Assembly (NCBI GenBank): GCA_002118135.1
Contig: BDIU01000238.1
Coordinates: 124,001-188,000, forward strand
Direction: 5' to 3'
DNA length: 64,000 nt
Source: Trebouxia sp. TZW2008
Lineage: Eukaryota; Chlorophyta; Trebouxiophyceae; Trebouxiales; Trebouxiaceae
The translations under genes were made by a program, and so were the position numbers. Below the pieces are notes generated by a model. The model was not told where the DNA came from and did not search any database. It saw nothing but the letters and a program-made list of their open reading frames with translations. Numbering within the stretch: the first letter of the stretch is position 1; every line of letters starts with the position of its first letter. Positions 47,531-59,800 of this stretch are shown here, one piece after another.

Positions 47531-48169
47531 CGCTCTATCAGCAGCGCCAGTTGTCAGCACTGCTCAGCACCTCTGACAGCCACTCAGAGCATTGCACAAC
47601 TTCCCAGGGGTAGCTCACACAAGCTTCCCTCTGTAACGCTGTAAAGGCGCAGACACTGGCTCCTTGTCTACCTTGTTACGTTGAGCATACACCATCTCAT
47701 GAATGCTCTTGTCAGTTTCCCTGCATGTACACACCAAAACTTACCAGAGCTGGCCTAGCACATAGCTGCTTCTGAAAGAATTGGCAGATCCTGCTGGGAG
47801 GGATCATGTAAGAATCCCTTATGATATGGCAATGACCAACATCACAAGAATGCTGATTGCACATTGTTTCATCAGTTTCTTTGCTTCTCAAAATGCATTT
47901 CAACGCTATAGGATTTGCCATGCTTGTTGGTGTGCCGTGACGTAGGTTGCAAGCAAATGCATGCCTCAGCTAGTGAGTTGAGTGGATCTGAGGGGGTCTG
48001 CAGCTGAAGTTGTGCTGAAGCTTTCTGTGCTGGCTGCTGCGCTGCCGCTGTTGGTCACAAGCGATAGTGCAGAGGCAGTATTTCCCAGGTGTGTTATGAA
48101 TGTCTACAGGCACTTTTGACCAGCACAACCAGTTTGCCATGCTCCAGAAGCACAATGGCTAGACAAGAC
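47531..48169. other. Region without a supported gene
   Basis: This is the 3' flank of TRMT11 and the upstream side of the GAF-like exon. I see nothing certain. Confidence 0.35.
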
Positions 48170-51100
48170 TCACTCATTGCAAGGAGTAGCCAAGGCCTGT
48201 GCTGCCTGCTCTGCATCATATGGGCAGATCTTCTGCATGGTGATCAGTCGTCGGCTGTAACGTGTAGTCAGGGGCTGTTCACTGTTAGCCACCAGGGTCA
48301 GCATTGGGTGCACTGCTGTTTCTGGAGCCTGCAGCAAGCATTCAAGCATTCATTCATTCTTTCATTCAACATGCATGCTAGCCAGGCTCAGCAGGCCTGA
48401 TTAGGTACGTACAGGAACAATGAACTGTGTCCAACCAGTTCGATCATGCGCTAACCTACACCAATCATATTGGACATGAAGGTTGGAGAGGTCCTTTGTC
48501 CTTGTACAGTTGACTGCCAAGTATCTCTAGATTTACCCTTGGCCTGAGTGCCCGATAACTGCCCAAACATACCAATGTGGCACCAAATGAGAACGCCTTT
48601 TTGAGGCTGTAAAAAGAGAACCAAACAACACACGTCACATCGACATCATGCAGCTAGGAATGGCTTGGGATGTCTACGCAGAACATCAATGACTGCTGAA
48701 CATAAATCTATAGCCATTGGCTCTGAGCAAAACAGCCGCCCTTGTTTCAAGCACTCACGGCAGACGAATGCCTGATCAAGCTTGATGCTGATGTGATGAG
48801 GCTTTGTCTAGTATCAGTCTGACAACAAGCTTGTATCCTTATAATTGACTGTATGGGACACTTATCTTCAGTTACACAGCAGGTATTGACAGCAGGCAAC
48901 GACAGTCTAACAAGAAGCTTATATTTGTGTAACTGACTGTGTGAGACAATTTTTTCCAATGAGACAGTAGGTAATGACAGCAGGCCATGACAGCAAGCCA
49001 TGTGATGAGTTCAAAATGCAACACTGGCAGGTGCTGAACAAAATTGCAGCAGTCACCTGGTCAATGCCGGGTGCAGAGGGCATAAAGAACACCAGCCGGC
49101 CATGTAACTTCAGATATTTTGCAGCGAGATGTAGAAGGTCCTTTAAGCACTCTTGCCAGCTGTATGGGTCAGTTGAAGGAATGTGTGTCTCAGAGTGGGT
49201 GACTGCGTGTGTCTTAGCAACAGACTTTTTGCCGCCGGCACGCACACCGTAGGGAGGATCACATACTATGGCATCAAAAATTTCCTGCATCAACCATGAC
49301 ATTGAAGGCTAACATAATGCAGGGATACAGCTGCTGTTAGGGCTCATTGGCGGTGGTATTGGATGGGAATTAGCTTCAAATAGCTTTACACAGGCACCCA
49401 CAAAGTGTTTTGAAAACTCGCCTGGCTTTTATTGCACAGCATGTAGTCTCTGTGGCTGCAGATATTGGCACAATTAGCAGCAACAGGCTGCTGGAGGGCT
49501 CGCCAGGCAGGCATGTCTTGAGCGTCGCGGTAAGGACGCCTGATGTTCAACTGATGACAGTCAGATCAGACAAGGGCTTGTACACAGCACATACCTGCAG
49601 TCCTGGTCTGAAAGGCAACCTGTGTGCATCTGCTCTAAGCAAACAGTTTGGGGGCACCAGCGTGTAGTCTCTGAAGTTCTCCCAGATGTCCACACGGTTA
49701 CCTGTCTTGTCCACTTTGCCTGAACAACAGGGTCGAAGATTCACTTGTTTATTGCGTGATCAAAGTCTAGTTCCAACTGCATGGCGCACAGGCTTTGCCT
49801 GTCTGCACTGCAGCCGAAGGCAACCTGCTTCTGCTTTGGGTGCTGACAGCTTGTCAACTATTCCCTTCTGTTGGTTGCCATACAGGAATTCCTTGATACA
49901 AGGACAATCGATATAAGGGCATGCTCTCAATGTAAGGACAATGCAACTGGGACCCAAACACGGCATTCTGACTGCAGTGGTCCCTTCGGGTACGGACAAT
50001 TCAATGTAAGGACAAATTTCTTGGTCACCAAAGCAGTTGTCACAAAAAAGAAGGTTACTGTGAAAACCTTATAACCTAATTTGTTTATGTGTGACAGGAA
50101 CTGGCAATGAAGCTGCATGGCAACCTGAGGCAAGCAGCAGGGCTCACCATCTCTGACAACACGTATGTCAATATCTGCTCCAATGGTCTGTGCGCCAAAA
50201 TGAGATGCTGCCACCAGTATACTGCCAGTGCCCACAAAAGGGTCATAAACAAGATGACCTTTGTGCACCTGCATTCATTCAATCATCAGAAACGTGTGCT
50301 AGGCAGGCTCAGCAGGCCCAACTAGGTACATACAGAAGCAATCAACTTTCTCCGACCAGAAGCATGCATGCTGTGAACAGATGTGCAACATCGAAAGGCC
50401 ATTGCAAACAGCCTAGGCCCTTCGTTGCTTTCTTTGTACCTTTGCCTGATTGCACATGATGAATGCCATTTCTGTGTCCATAGAAGTTGGTCCAAGATAC
50501 TTTCTGCGGGGGAGCCCGTACTTGTAAATTATAGTACGATCGCTGCAGGCGACCTGTCTGCCAAAATATATTCTGTACGGAACCTGCAACATCACAGACC
50601 TGCTATGTGATGCCGCCTTGCACAAGACCGCTATTTAGACTCACGGACTGCTGTGACAGCTTGTCATGCATAAGTTGGGGCACAGTTTCTGTTGTAAGCA
50701 AATAACATGCAGCGTTCCTGATGCTGCCTATTGACATTGCTTGACATAAGCTCACCTCTGTGGGGAGTCCATTGTTATCTGCTGAATCAGCTACAACAAG
50801 TCTGAGGATCAGATCAGGCGAGCTCATCTTGATTTGTCCCTGCAATCAAAAGTTGTATTTCCGTCTGCCGCCTCTCATAGCATGTTTGCAAAACACAGCA
50901 ATTTGACATGAAGCAAGGTTGTGTCTCAATACCTGTAATCCAAGGAAGTCAAATTTGTTTATAATTGCAAGCTGTTCTTCTTGCTTTATGACTTTGCCCC
51001 AGCTGTCCACAACAATTTTGAAAGATGCAGCTGGGCTGTTCCAGCATTCAATTTTGCTCCTTGGCAATGCTCTGACAGACTGGATGAGCTCCTCCCAGTT

Positions 51101-51416
51101 TGATCCCTCGCCCCATATTTCAAGAAAGCCCTGTGCAGGTCATATGCATCATGCATGGCCGTAGTCTCAAAACAGCTTGTCAGTGTCTTGACTGTACCTT
51201 GAGTAACATGCTTCGGGCAGCGACCTTCCTTGCACAGGCTTCAGAAGGTAGATTTGCATACCAAAAAGGGGATAGATAGCTGCCGCCGAAAGGGGATTCG
51301 AATGTCACTTGGTGAGGATGCAGCTCGCCGCCGTCTGTCAGAGAGGCTAGAGACTGTATTTCTGTATGCCGAAAATCCAACAGTCTGTGCATAAAATAGC
51401 ACAAAAACTTGACCAT
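48170..51416 (-). CDS. TRMT11: tRNA (guanine(10)-N2)-methyltransferase TRMT11
   Basis: Eight exons (51416-51198, 51130-50933, 50839-50756, 50583-50440, 50268-50148, 49719-49595, 49284-49057, 48328-48170) join in phase to 425 residues; the human protein is 463. TRMT11 makes m2G10 in tRNA with the partner TRMT112, using S-adenosylmethionine. Motifs: MVKFLCYFMHRLLDFRHTEI; FLEIWGEGSNWEELI; YRIYFGRQVA; KYLGPTSMDTEMAF; the SAM loop LVYDPFVGTGSILVAASHFG with GADIDIR; the catalytic DPPYG in FDAIVCDPPYGVRAGG; and the C-terminal HPMLTLVANSEQPL, then RYSRRLITMQK. The start is the ATG at 51416, matching the family N-terminus. Intron 7 (729 bp) carries tandem duplications and a family 1 repeat; intron 5 carries a family 3 repeat and a family 5 repeat lies near exon 6. 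Confidence 0.92.
48360..48452 (-). repeat. Dispersed repeat family 1, inverted copy
   Basis: It contains CAGGCTCAGCAGGCCTGA, TTAGGTACGTAC and CCAACCAGTT, the reverse complement of the family consensus. Confidence 0.7.
49495..49580 (+). repeat. Dispersed repeat family 5, copy 2
   Basis: It matches 21000-21100 over about 75 bp (CTCGCCAGGCAGGC, GACGCCTGATGTTCAACTG). Confidence 0.6.
49895..50060 (-). repeat. Dispersed repeat family 3, inverted copy
   Basis: It contains ATGTAAGGACAA twice and TTGGTCACCAAAGCAGTTGT, the reverse of the copies at 24515 and 30233. Confidence 0.65.
50275..50365 (-). repeat. Dispersed repeat family 1, inverted copy
   Basis: It contains GCAGGCTCAGCAGGCCCA, CTAGGTACATACAGAAGC and CCGACCAG. 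It starts just before the acceptor of a TRMT11 exon. Confidence 0.7.
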
Positions 51417-52047
51417 GCTGGAGCAAGAAGTAATTCCAGATATGTTGCGGTGCAGATGGTTGCAAGCCTATGCTTCGTAGTAGACTTTCTAGCAATGGTG
51501 ACTGCCGCTGTCGATTGCGGCGTGCACAGCGTCAAAGTCGATTAGAGCTGAGGAGTCAAAAGCTTGTGAGGCTTCACTTTGTGACATTCACCATCCTGAC
51601 TTCACATGTACGCACACAACGCTGCTGAGCAGAAGAATTCTGCAGTTGACTCAGAGCCGCTTAGTACTATCAGAGTGAGCGTCTTGAAAAAGCGGAACTT
51701 TCTGCTGCATAGCGTGCCAGTCCCTCAAGACCAAGGAACCGTACCGCAGACAATCAATTCCGCCGACTCTGAACAGCAAAACATGTACCCTTTCTGATTA
51801 AGATCGATGCGTTGAAGCTGACTTGCTTACGATCATCATCGGCAGCTCAGTAGGGTGACTTGTGTCGTCGCCCGTTTCACATCAACGAAGAGGGACCTTG
51901 TTGCTCAAGTATTCATCGTGAGCGACTGAGCACGTGTTGTCGGCATCATTGCGCAAGCTTGCTTATCTGTAGTCGTCCTTTTGCAGAAGGCCTGGCATGG
52001 GCATGATATGGGCGAGAAAGTCCCGACATTGAGCACAGCAACTGCGA
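51417..52047. promoter_or_regulatory. Divergent region between TRMT11 and the transporter gene
   Basis: 631 bp lies between the two start codons. No element was identified. Promoter content is inferred from layout. Confidence 0.35.
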
Positions 52048-53340
52048 ATGTTGCATGTCGGCAGCACAGGGTCAATACCTGCCGAGCTGCAGCACTCAAC
52101 CTCATCTCGGAGCTTCCCGGTAAGCCACCAAGGCCATCGAGCTGACAGCTGTTGCTAGCATGGCTTCCTATGCAAAAACAGGTAGGGATTCAAATGCAAG
52201 CGCTCGGTGCTGCAGGGAATTAAGGAAGCTGATGCAACACGCCTTGCTGCCATCAGTCAAAGGCCATCCATAGTTGTCACTGCACCAAGTGCATGGGTGA
52301 AGCCTGCAGCTTATGGGCTCCTAAACATCACTGCAGCCACCTGCATAGTCTTTGCCAACAAAGCTGTGCTTTCTGTATATGGCTTCGAGTTCACAACAGC
52401 CCTCACACTGTTACACACCCTGACAACAGTCGCAGGCATGACCATATTCAGCCAACTTGGAATATTCTCTCCAAAGTCAGTGCCAACTGTTCAGGTGAGA
52501 GAATTGCTGCTCGCACGATTTGCTCCTGTCAACCAAGGGTGCAATGTCAAACACAATTTGCAGGTGCTACCCTTGGCAGCTGCCTATGTGGGCTATGTGG
52601 TCTTGAACAATCTCAGCTTGAAGCTCAACACTGTGGGTTTCTACCAAATATCCAAAATCTGCATCATGCCAACCCTTATTGTGATTGAGGTTGTGCTTTT
52701 TGGCAAGTATCCCAGTCGGCAGGTACTAGCAGCAGTCGTCCTGGTCTGCCTTGGGGTTGCTCTTGCTACTGTTACTGATCATGGCTTGGGAACAAACTTG
52801 CTGGGGCTTCTGGTGGGGTTAGCAGCCATCCTCATCACGGCTATGTATCAGGTCTGGGCTGGCAGCAAACAGAAAGAGCTGCAAGCTGGCAGCATGCAGT
52901 TGTTGCATCAATACACTCCTCTAGCGGCTGGTATGTTAGCTGTTTTGGTGCCACTTCTTGAGCCTGTTGGTCTTTTTCAGGCCATTCCTGATCCCCATAC
53001 TCTCATGGGGTACAAGTACACTCTTTCATCTATCATAGCAATTGCTATTAGCTCTGTGCTTGGACTGGTGGTGAGCCTGTCCACCTTTCTTGTCATTGGT
53101 GCAACAAGCAGCTTGACATATAACATAGTTGGTCATTTGAAGACCGTCACCATTCTTACTGGTGGAGTTTTCATTTTTGGGGATACCATGACGTTTAGTA
53201 AGGTGTCTGGGGTGGTGCTTGCCATGGTTGGCATTGCTTGGTATTCACATATGCAGTTATCGACGCTGCAGCAAGCTAAAGTGCTGAAACCTAAGACTCC
53301 AGATGCTGAGACAGGACATGCCCAGCAGGGCCTGCGCTGA
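52048..53340 (+). CDS. Nucleotide-sugar/triose-phosphate-type transporter (DMT superfamily)
   Basis: Three exons (52048-52119, 52216-52494, 52564-53340) join to 375 residues. The protein has about ten hydrophobic segments and the plant TPT/NST layout: YGLLNITAATCIVFANKAVL, then LTLLHTLTTVAG, VLPLAAAYVGYVVLNNLSL, FYQISKICIMPTLIVIEV, and near the end YNIVGHLKTVTILTGGVFIF. This resembles the UDP-xylose / UDP-rhamnose-galactose branch of Golgi antiporters; the exact sugar cannot be read from sequence. The 69-bp second intron is a multiple of three without stops, so an unspliced product is also open. Exon 1 was chosen because it begins after an in-frame stop and its GTAAGC donor gives the right phase; an ATG at 52160 does not. 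The gene sits just upstream of the Golgi-type glycosyltransferase fusion, a suggestive neighbour. Confidence 0.85.
52495..52563 (+). other. 69-bp stopless intron of the transporter gene
   Basis: The borders are cag|gtgaga and ttgcag|gtg. It is in frame with no stop. If retained, it inserts a charged segment between two membrane helices, which makes removal the likely normal state. Confidence 0.75.
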
Positions 53341-53363
53341 CTGGCTTGTGGGCAAAATGTCGC

Positions 53364-53368
53364 TGTAA
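53364..53368 (+). terminator. TGTAA polyadenylation signal of the transporter gene
   Basis: TGTAA lies 24 bp after the stop codon. Confidence 0.55.
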
Positions 53369-53843
53369 TTATGGCAGCATAGTGGATTCTGGTCTAGCAG
53401 GGACTTGATGACCTGACAATTAGCACCTGGTCTTTTGACAGATTTTGACATCAACCTCTGCACCTAGATGCCATGCGTACGTGGGTCCGTCGTGCTTGAC
53501 AATTGAATTTTTTCTGCACAAGGTCTCTTATTGTGGCAGGATGATTCAGCAGGCAATTATGTTGTCATGAGTCAGACAGCTTGTGATCACTATGATGTGT
53601 CTCCAAACCGACGTCACATTTGCGTCAGTTTTGAAGCACCTGGAATGCTATGCGTTCAATTCTTGGACAAACCCACTGTCGGCCACACATGAGCAGAACA
53701 AGCGCTGACCGACGCCTCGTATCTCAGGTGATGACTGCAGCCCTTACTGCCAAATCGTGCGTGCCCGCCACCAGGGCTACTGAGTACCGGACATGTTTGA
53801 CGTACAAAGTAGTTGCAGCTATATTTGCCACTGCTCAGCAGGA

Positions 53844-56800
53844 ATGCCCCAAAAAGCTGGCAGATCGCAAAATTCTGCACGCGTCAGCATTTCCGCCAGT
53901 CGCAAACGGCCGACCCCTCGCCGCCACTTCCAATTCATTGCAGGGGCTGCAATGTTATTGGCACTGCTGCTCTGCCACTTGACCCTCTTCAGACAGGTGG
54001 CTGAGCTGGGAACGATAGTCTGTCAGCAGCAGCCAATCGCCAGCATGCAGGCAGATGCACTGGTCAGCTTGCAGCTGCTAGAAATCAAGAGGATGTCCCT
54101 GCTATCTGAGCTGAATGAACGCCTTGCCCTTGAACAGTCAAAGCTGCAGCAGGCAAACAAGGACACACACCTACTGCAGAGTCAGCATGCTTTGACAGCA
54201 CCGTTGACGCTTTTCATTGGGGTGCTGTCTACAAGCTCGGCAAGAAGAAGACTGTCCAGGCAGGGCTGGCTTAGCTCAGCTAGAAGAAGCTCTGGCTGGG
54301 AAGCCAAATTCATTGTGCATGCAGACAGTTCTAAGCCCGCCAGCCAAGAGCAGGAACAGCACGGAGACCTGTTGTTCACTGCACAGCAGTCCTCCCTTCA
54401 TCAAACACTCTTCCTCTTTCAGTATGCGCTGGTCCACTTTGATGTCCAGTTCATCATGAAGGCAGAGGATATGTCCTACATCCAGGTTCCCAATGTCTTG
54501 CAAGTCCTGCAAGCAACTTGCACCAACGCAGCCTGCCACAACCAAGGCCTCTACCTAGGGGCTGAAATGAGGAACAGCAACATCACAGTGGATGCTGACG
54601 GCAGCATAGCTCAGGCTGGTCAGAGCTACTGGGAGCACACACACCTCAAGACTTACATGCCACACATGCTGGCAGCTGGCTATGTACTGTCAAGTGACCT
54701 GGCCCATGCAGTCCTGGACATCGAGACACGCAGGGGCGCTGATGACTGGCTCTTCGAACTTGGCAGTGATGACATCACGATTGGCTTCTGGCTGATGTCC
54801 CTTGACATACGGCGCATCAACCACAGCGGCATCATCACCGAACATCAAGGCTGTGTCTTCCAGAGATCCCGTGCAGCGCACGCTGAGCCCATGCTGGCTC
54901 TGACCAGCATAGCACAGCGCACAGCAGCAGGGGGCTCAGTCACACTCACAACAGACGTGTGCCAAACTGACTGGCTGGTAATCAGTCCAATTCAGCAGCC
55001 TGAAGAGCTAAGGCATTTTGAGGGCAGACTGCAAGAGTGCCGTAGATTGAGCAAACTGCAGAAGCAGGCAGTGGAGATTGCAGTCAGGCATGCTGCACCA
55101 TGCAAGCTGCTGCTGCCACATGGCAAGGTAAGCGTCCGGGGTCCAGTGACTGCAGTGTGCTTTGACATGCAGCAAGCATGTGGGTCTATGCATGTGTCAT
55201 CTGACAGGTTGCACGCTGCACCCTGCAAGCTGCTGCTGCCACATGGCAGAGTAAGTGTCTGGGGTTTGGTGCCTGCAGTGTGTTTTGACATACAGCAAGC
55301 GCGTAGGTCTGTGCACATGTCACCCTGCAAGCTGCTGTTGCCACATGGCAGGGTAAGCATCTTGTAACGTCAAGGCATTGTCAGAGCATCAGTCCTCAGA
55401 AAAGGTGGTGTAGAAATTGCGCTGTTGTGTTTGATTGTGATAGCGTCTGGCATAGGCAACAATTGGTCTCCCATGCATGCATTAGTCAATGTTCAAAGGA
55501 CATGTGATAATATATGCCCTGATAGCTGTTTACGCTTCACATCTGGGCTCCAGTGCCTGCAGTGTGCTTTGACATGTGGGTCTGTGCATGAGTCATCGGA
55601 CATCGTAGGGTAGCGCATGATCAAACTGGTTGGAGACAATTGATTGCTTCTGTACATACCTGATTGGGCCTGCTGAGCCTGCACACATGCAAAGTATATG
55701 CTGGCGTGCAGTATCAAGTTTTGCACAGGTCCATCCGTGAAGTGCTTTGACAGGTGCGAAGGCTATCCCCAGGCAGTCAGCAGGATCAGTTCCTTCTGGG
55801 ATCCTATTCTGGCAACCCCTGGAGTGCCTCAGGCTCAGCACTGCTAGCCCTTAAGCCCAAAGCTCACGGCACCAAGCTCAGCATCGGCCTCTTGAAAGTC
55901 AGTAACACCACAGAAGGTAATCAGCCATGGTCTGTTATCAAATGGTGCATGCACAGCCGGCTCCCTGCAGCAAGCCCTACAAGAGCAGCAGACTTGTAGA
56001 GCTATCAATGCACTCCTGCCTGACTTTTTAGAGTGTCTTGATGTACAGTGGCTGCTGCCATGACGCAGTACCAAGCAGCATTCTGCAGTGAGGCAGTAAC
56101 ATGCTGCATGGACATTGGAAGAAGTGTGTCAGGCTTGCGTCAGTCCCAGCATGTACAGTAGTGATGAGCCCAGTGGCACACTAACATCTTGAGGCAGCGC
56201 TGTGCACACGTGCTTGCTCGCATCCATCATCCAAACAGCCCTCTGGCTATTGCCGCTGTGTTGATATTGTTGCTGACACTTGTGTGTCATCATTCATCTT
56301 GCAAGCAGGTTTGAGCATTTTGCTACTTCATGCCTTGCTGCAACACCTACACACTACTGCTCTAACATCCTGGATCAGGCATCCACCAAGATGCTTCACA
56401 CAGTAACCGCCAGCTTCTGACATTAGGGTTGCAAGTCTACAGACTTATGAGATTTTGATTGGTTCTGACTGTGGCAGATGCGTGCAGATGACGGCTGGTA
56501 CTGGGAGCACCTGGACACCAGCTTGGCATGGAATAGTCAGCAGGGACCCCAACTGCAATGGTTGGGCGCCACTGACAGGTGCACATCAGTGAATCATCAT
56601 ACTCTTCATTCCAGTGATTGATACTGGTGAATTGCGTGTTATGTATTACGTGTTGGCCTCAACGTGTTGCGTATTTCGCAATTTGCACTGCATTTCAGTG
56701 ATTCATACTTTCAAATAATGCGTATTGTGTATTATGCATTGAGCCATGAGTATCACATCTGGCACATATGTCACTGGTGCACAGTCACAGCGTGTAAGCA

Positions 56801-59800
56801 TAAGCACTTGCATACTGAGTGCATGTTGCTGTTGCTGCCGGTACGCCGCCTAGCAAGCTGTCAGCTGTCAACTGTCAACTGTCAACTGTCAACTGTCAAC
56901 TGTCAACTGTCAACTGTCAACTGTCAACTGTCAACTGTCGACTGTCAACTGTCGATTGTCAACTGTCGACTGTCAACTGTCGGCTGTCCACTGTTGACTG
57001 TCAACTGTCAACTGTTGACTGTCAACTGTTGGCTGTTCACTGTCAACTGGCAGTAAGTGCCTACAGTGTGCTTGGGTAAAGCTGAGCAAGTCAAGTATTG
57101 ATGGCTCAGCTGCTTGCTGTAGGTTCATTGTCTTCAATGATGCCCGTTGCAATGGCATGCATCTGGGCCAGGATACCCTGTGTGCAGTGATCTTTGACAT
57201 CCTACGCCTCACCAGGGCTCGCATTCTTCCTCTGCCAGTGCAAGCTGTCTCATTAGACGGCCAACATGGTCTTCACGTTAGCCAGCGCAGACTAGACGCT
57301 GCAATATTTGGCCCCAGCCATGATGCAGCACCATCTCAAGGTACAGGTTTCATGCACAAACTCAAAGTGTCAAGCATAAGGGGCAGCCGCATGTTGATGT
57401 GTTTTGCTTCAGCAGTTTGCAACTGCAAACTTTATCCCTGTTGATTTGCAAGATCAAACAATTGACATCATCATCACATGTATGCTTGCTAGCAAGCTTG
57501 AACGATCCTGCTAGGTGCATAGAGCAGCAGTGAGTTCCTCCAAATGATTCTGTCAACAACCAAGCAGCTGTTACCTATTTGCTTTGAGCTGTGTCGAGGT
57601 TCTGAGGTATGATCACAACCTTCTGTGCTGTTTTGCTGTGGTTGTGCCTGTTGAGGATTAACAACACTTTCTGTTTGGTAGCCCATTTTATATTGTCATC
57701 AGATGTCAACACTCTTCTTTGTTTGGTTCAGCCTTTCATCAGCGGGACACTCGCCTTTTCTGTGAGCCAAACGCTGATCAGCTGCCTGGTTGCCAGACAC
57801 ATGCACCTGTGCTTTCGAGCCAGGAAGTCTGATGAGTTACATTTGGCTCCCTACCCCGGACTGTAAATTCTATTGATTGATTGGTTGATTGATTGCTTGC
57901 TTGCTTGCTTGCTTGACTGACTGACTGACTGACTGACTGACTGACTGACTGACTGACTGACTGACTGACTGACTGACTGACTGACTGACTGACTGACTGA
58001 CTGACTGACTGACTGACTGACTGACTGACTGACTGACTGACTGACTGACTGACTGACTGACTGACTGATTGATTGATTGATTGATTGCGCAGGAGTGGAT
58101 CATGATGGCAAACCAGAATCACCATTTGATGAGGCAGCGCCTGCTGCCGATGGGCTGTGGCTAATGGACATGTTCTCAGGCAACCATATCTTGCTGATAT
58201 CATTGGCAGCCCTGCAGAGTGCTCTGAAGCAGACAGGGCAAACTGCCAATGCACAGCACTTGCCTGCACACAATGAAGGCTGTTTCACTTGGCTTAGCAA
58301 GCCTCAGGTCTGCTTTTGGCTCTCTTTCGTTACAATACTCTTCTTAATTGAACAAATGCATTTCTAAACAGAGGAAACGATCTTCCCCAAAAAGAAAACG
58401 TGTTCCATTGAAGTCTACAAAGCAGCCAGTAAAAAACATTGATTTGTGTCTGTCCAGAGCAGTGTTGCCTTGTGCTCATGTGCAGTCAGCATTGACACAC
58501 AAAGGGCATGCAAGTATCTGGTGCTGTTTGTATCAAACATGCTAAGCGCGCAGAGGGGAGGTTGTGCTGCACTCTGATGGCCTGGAGGTTCGTAGGCAAA
58601 ACGTACTGCTGGAGTGTGGCATCGTTTGGTGCTACAGACATACCATACAAGTGTACAGTAGCTAAGCAAGAGGTCTACTGGCCCATGAGGCAGATGGGAG
58701 CAAGGCTGCACTCTGAAAATGTCTGACGGCATGCTGGCTGCATGTCAGTTCAGCAATTTGAGACTGCATTATGGCTGTGGCACACAACACAGCGGCACAG
58801 CCATGCACAAGTGCGCTGCTAGCCCACCAGCGTGCTGTGCCTGCCAACCCACACCCCTCAAGCATGCTGTGCGGTCACCCACACACACTGCCAGCCATCG
58901 GTGCTTTTATCAAACACACAACACAGCTGCATATCCATGCACGACTGCCCTGCTCGCCTGCCAGCATGCACTCAGCATCAGCGCTGACAATAACTATAGC
59001 CAAGATGATCGACACTCAAGGTGCTTGTCTGCAGTTCAACAGAGATTTATTCCTTTCCCACTAGAAACGTGTGCTGGGCAGGCTCAGCAGGCCCTACTAG
59101 GTACGTACAGAAGCAATCGACCGTCTCTAAGATAGTTGACACCCAGGTGCTTGTCTGCAGTTTAATAGAGATGCCACCAGCATTGCCGTCTTACACCATA
59201 CAGCAAACTGCACCCTTGACAACAGCCCCTTTGCCCACATTCAAACCAGATTGACCGCGACAGATCTTGAAGGGCAGGACATGTGGCTGTTGCCTCTCCC
59301 AGATGTCCTTTGTTTCCATTATGGCAGAGGCCATATGCTGATTGTGAGCACCAGGCGTGGCCTGTTTGAAGCAGATGTGTCAAGGCAGACAATCCAAGAG
59401 CTCAAGCCCCCAAGTTCAGGTGCGACATCACATGGCTCAACAGACTACCTGACCCACATGACAGCACAGCACAGCACAGCACAGCACAGCACAGCACAGC
59501 ACAGCACAGCACAGCACAGCACAGCAGGACTGCAGAAAGGTCTATGAATTTGAAAGTGCCTCAGCATTTTGCCGATTTTGCTGATTGTGCTAAGCATTAC
59601 CGCACATGACCCACTCTGGGCCTCCCAGCATGCATCAGAAACCAACATGTTTGCATGGCGTCAAGCACTTGGACCATTGAACTTTCATGGCATACCTTTT
59701 TGCAACCTTGCTACAGCAAAAACCCCTTCCCTCTCCCTGCTTCCTCAAGATCCCTTCAGCTGGTCAGCTGAAGCAGACAATCGACCCTAAGAGGATGGAG

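Noticed and set aside
48451..48633. Possible extra TRMT11 exon or small minus-strand gene
   Set aside because: TRMT11 joins 49057 to 48328 in phase with a complete family C-terminus; the ORF has no recognised content.
57778..58269. Long minus-strand ORF rich in Ser-Val-Ser-Gln
   Set aside because: It is the GACT microsatellite read as codons; the real feature is the repeat next to a plus-strand splice acceptor.
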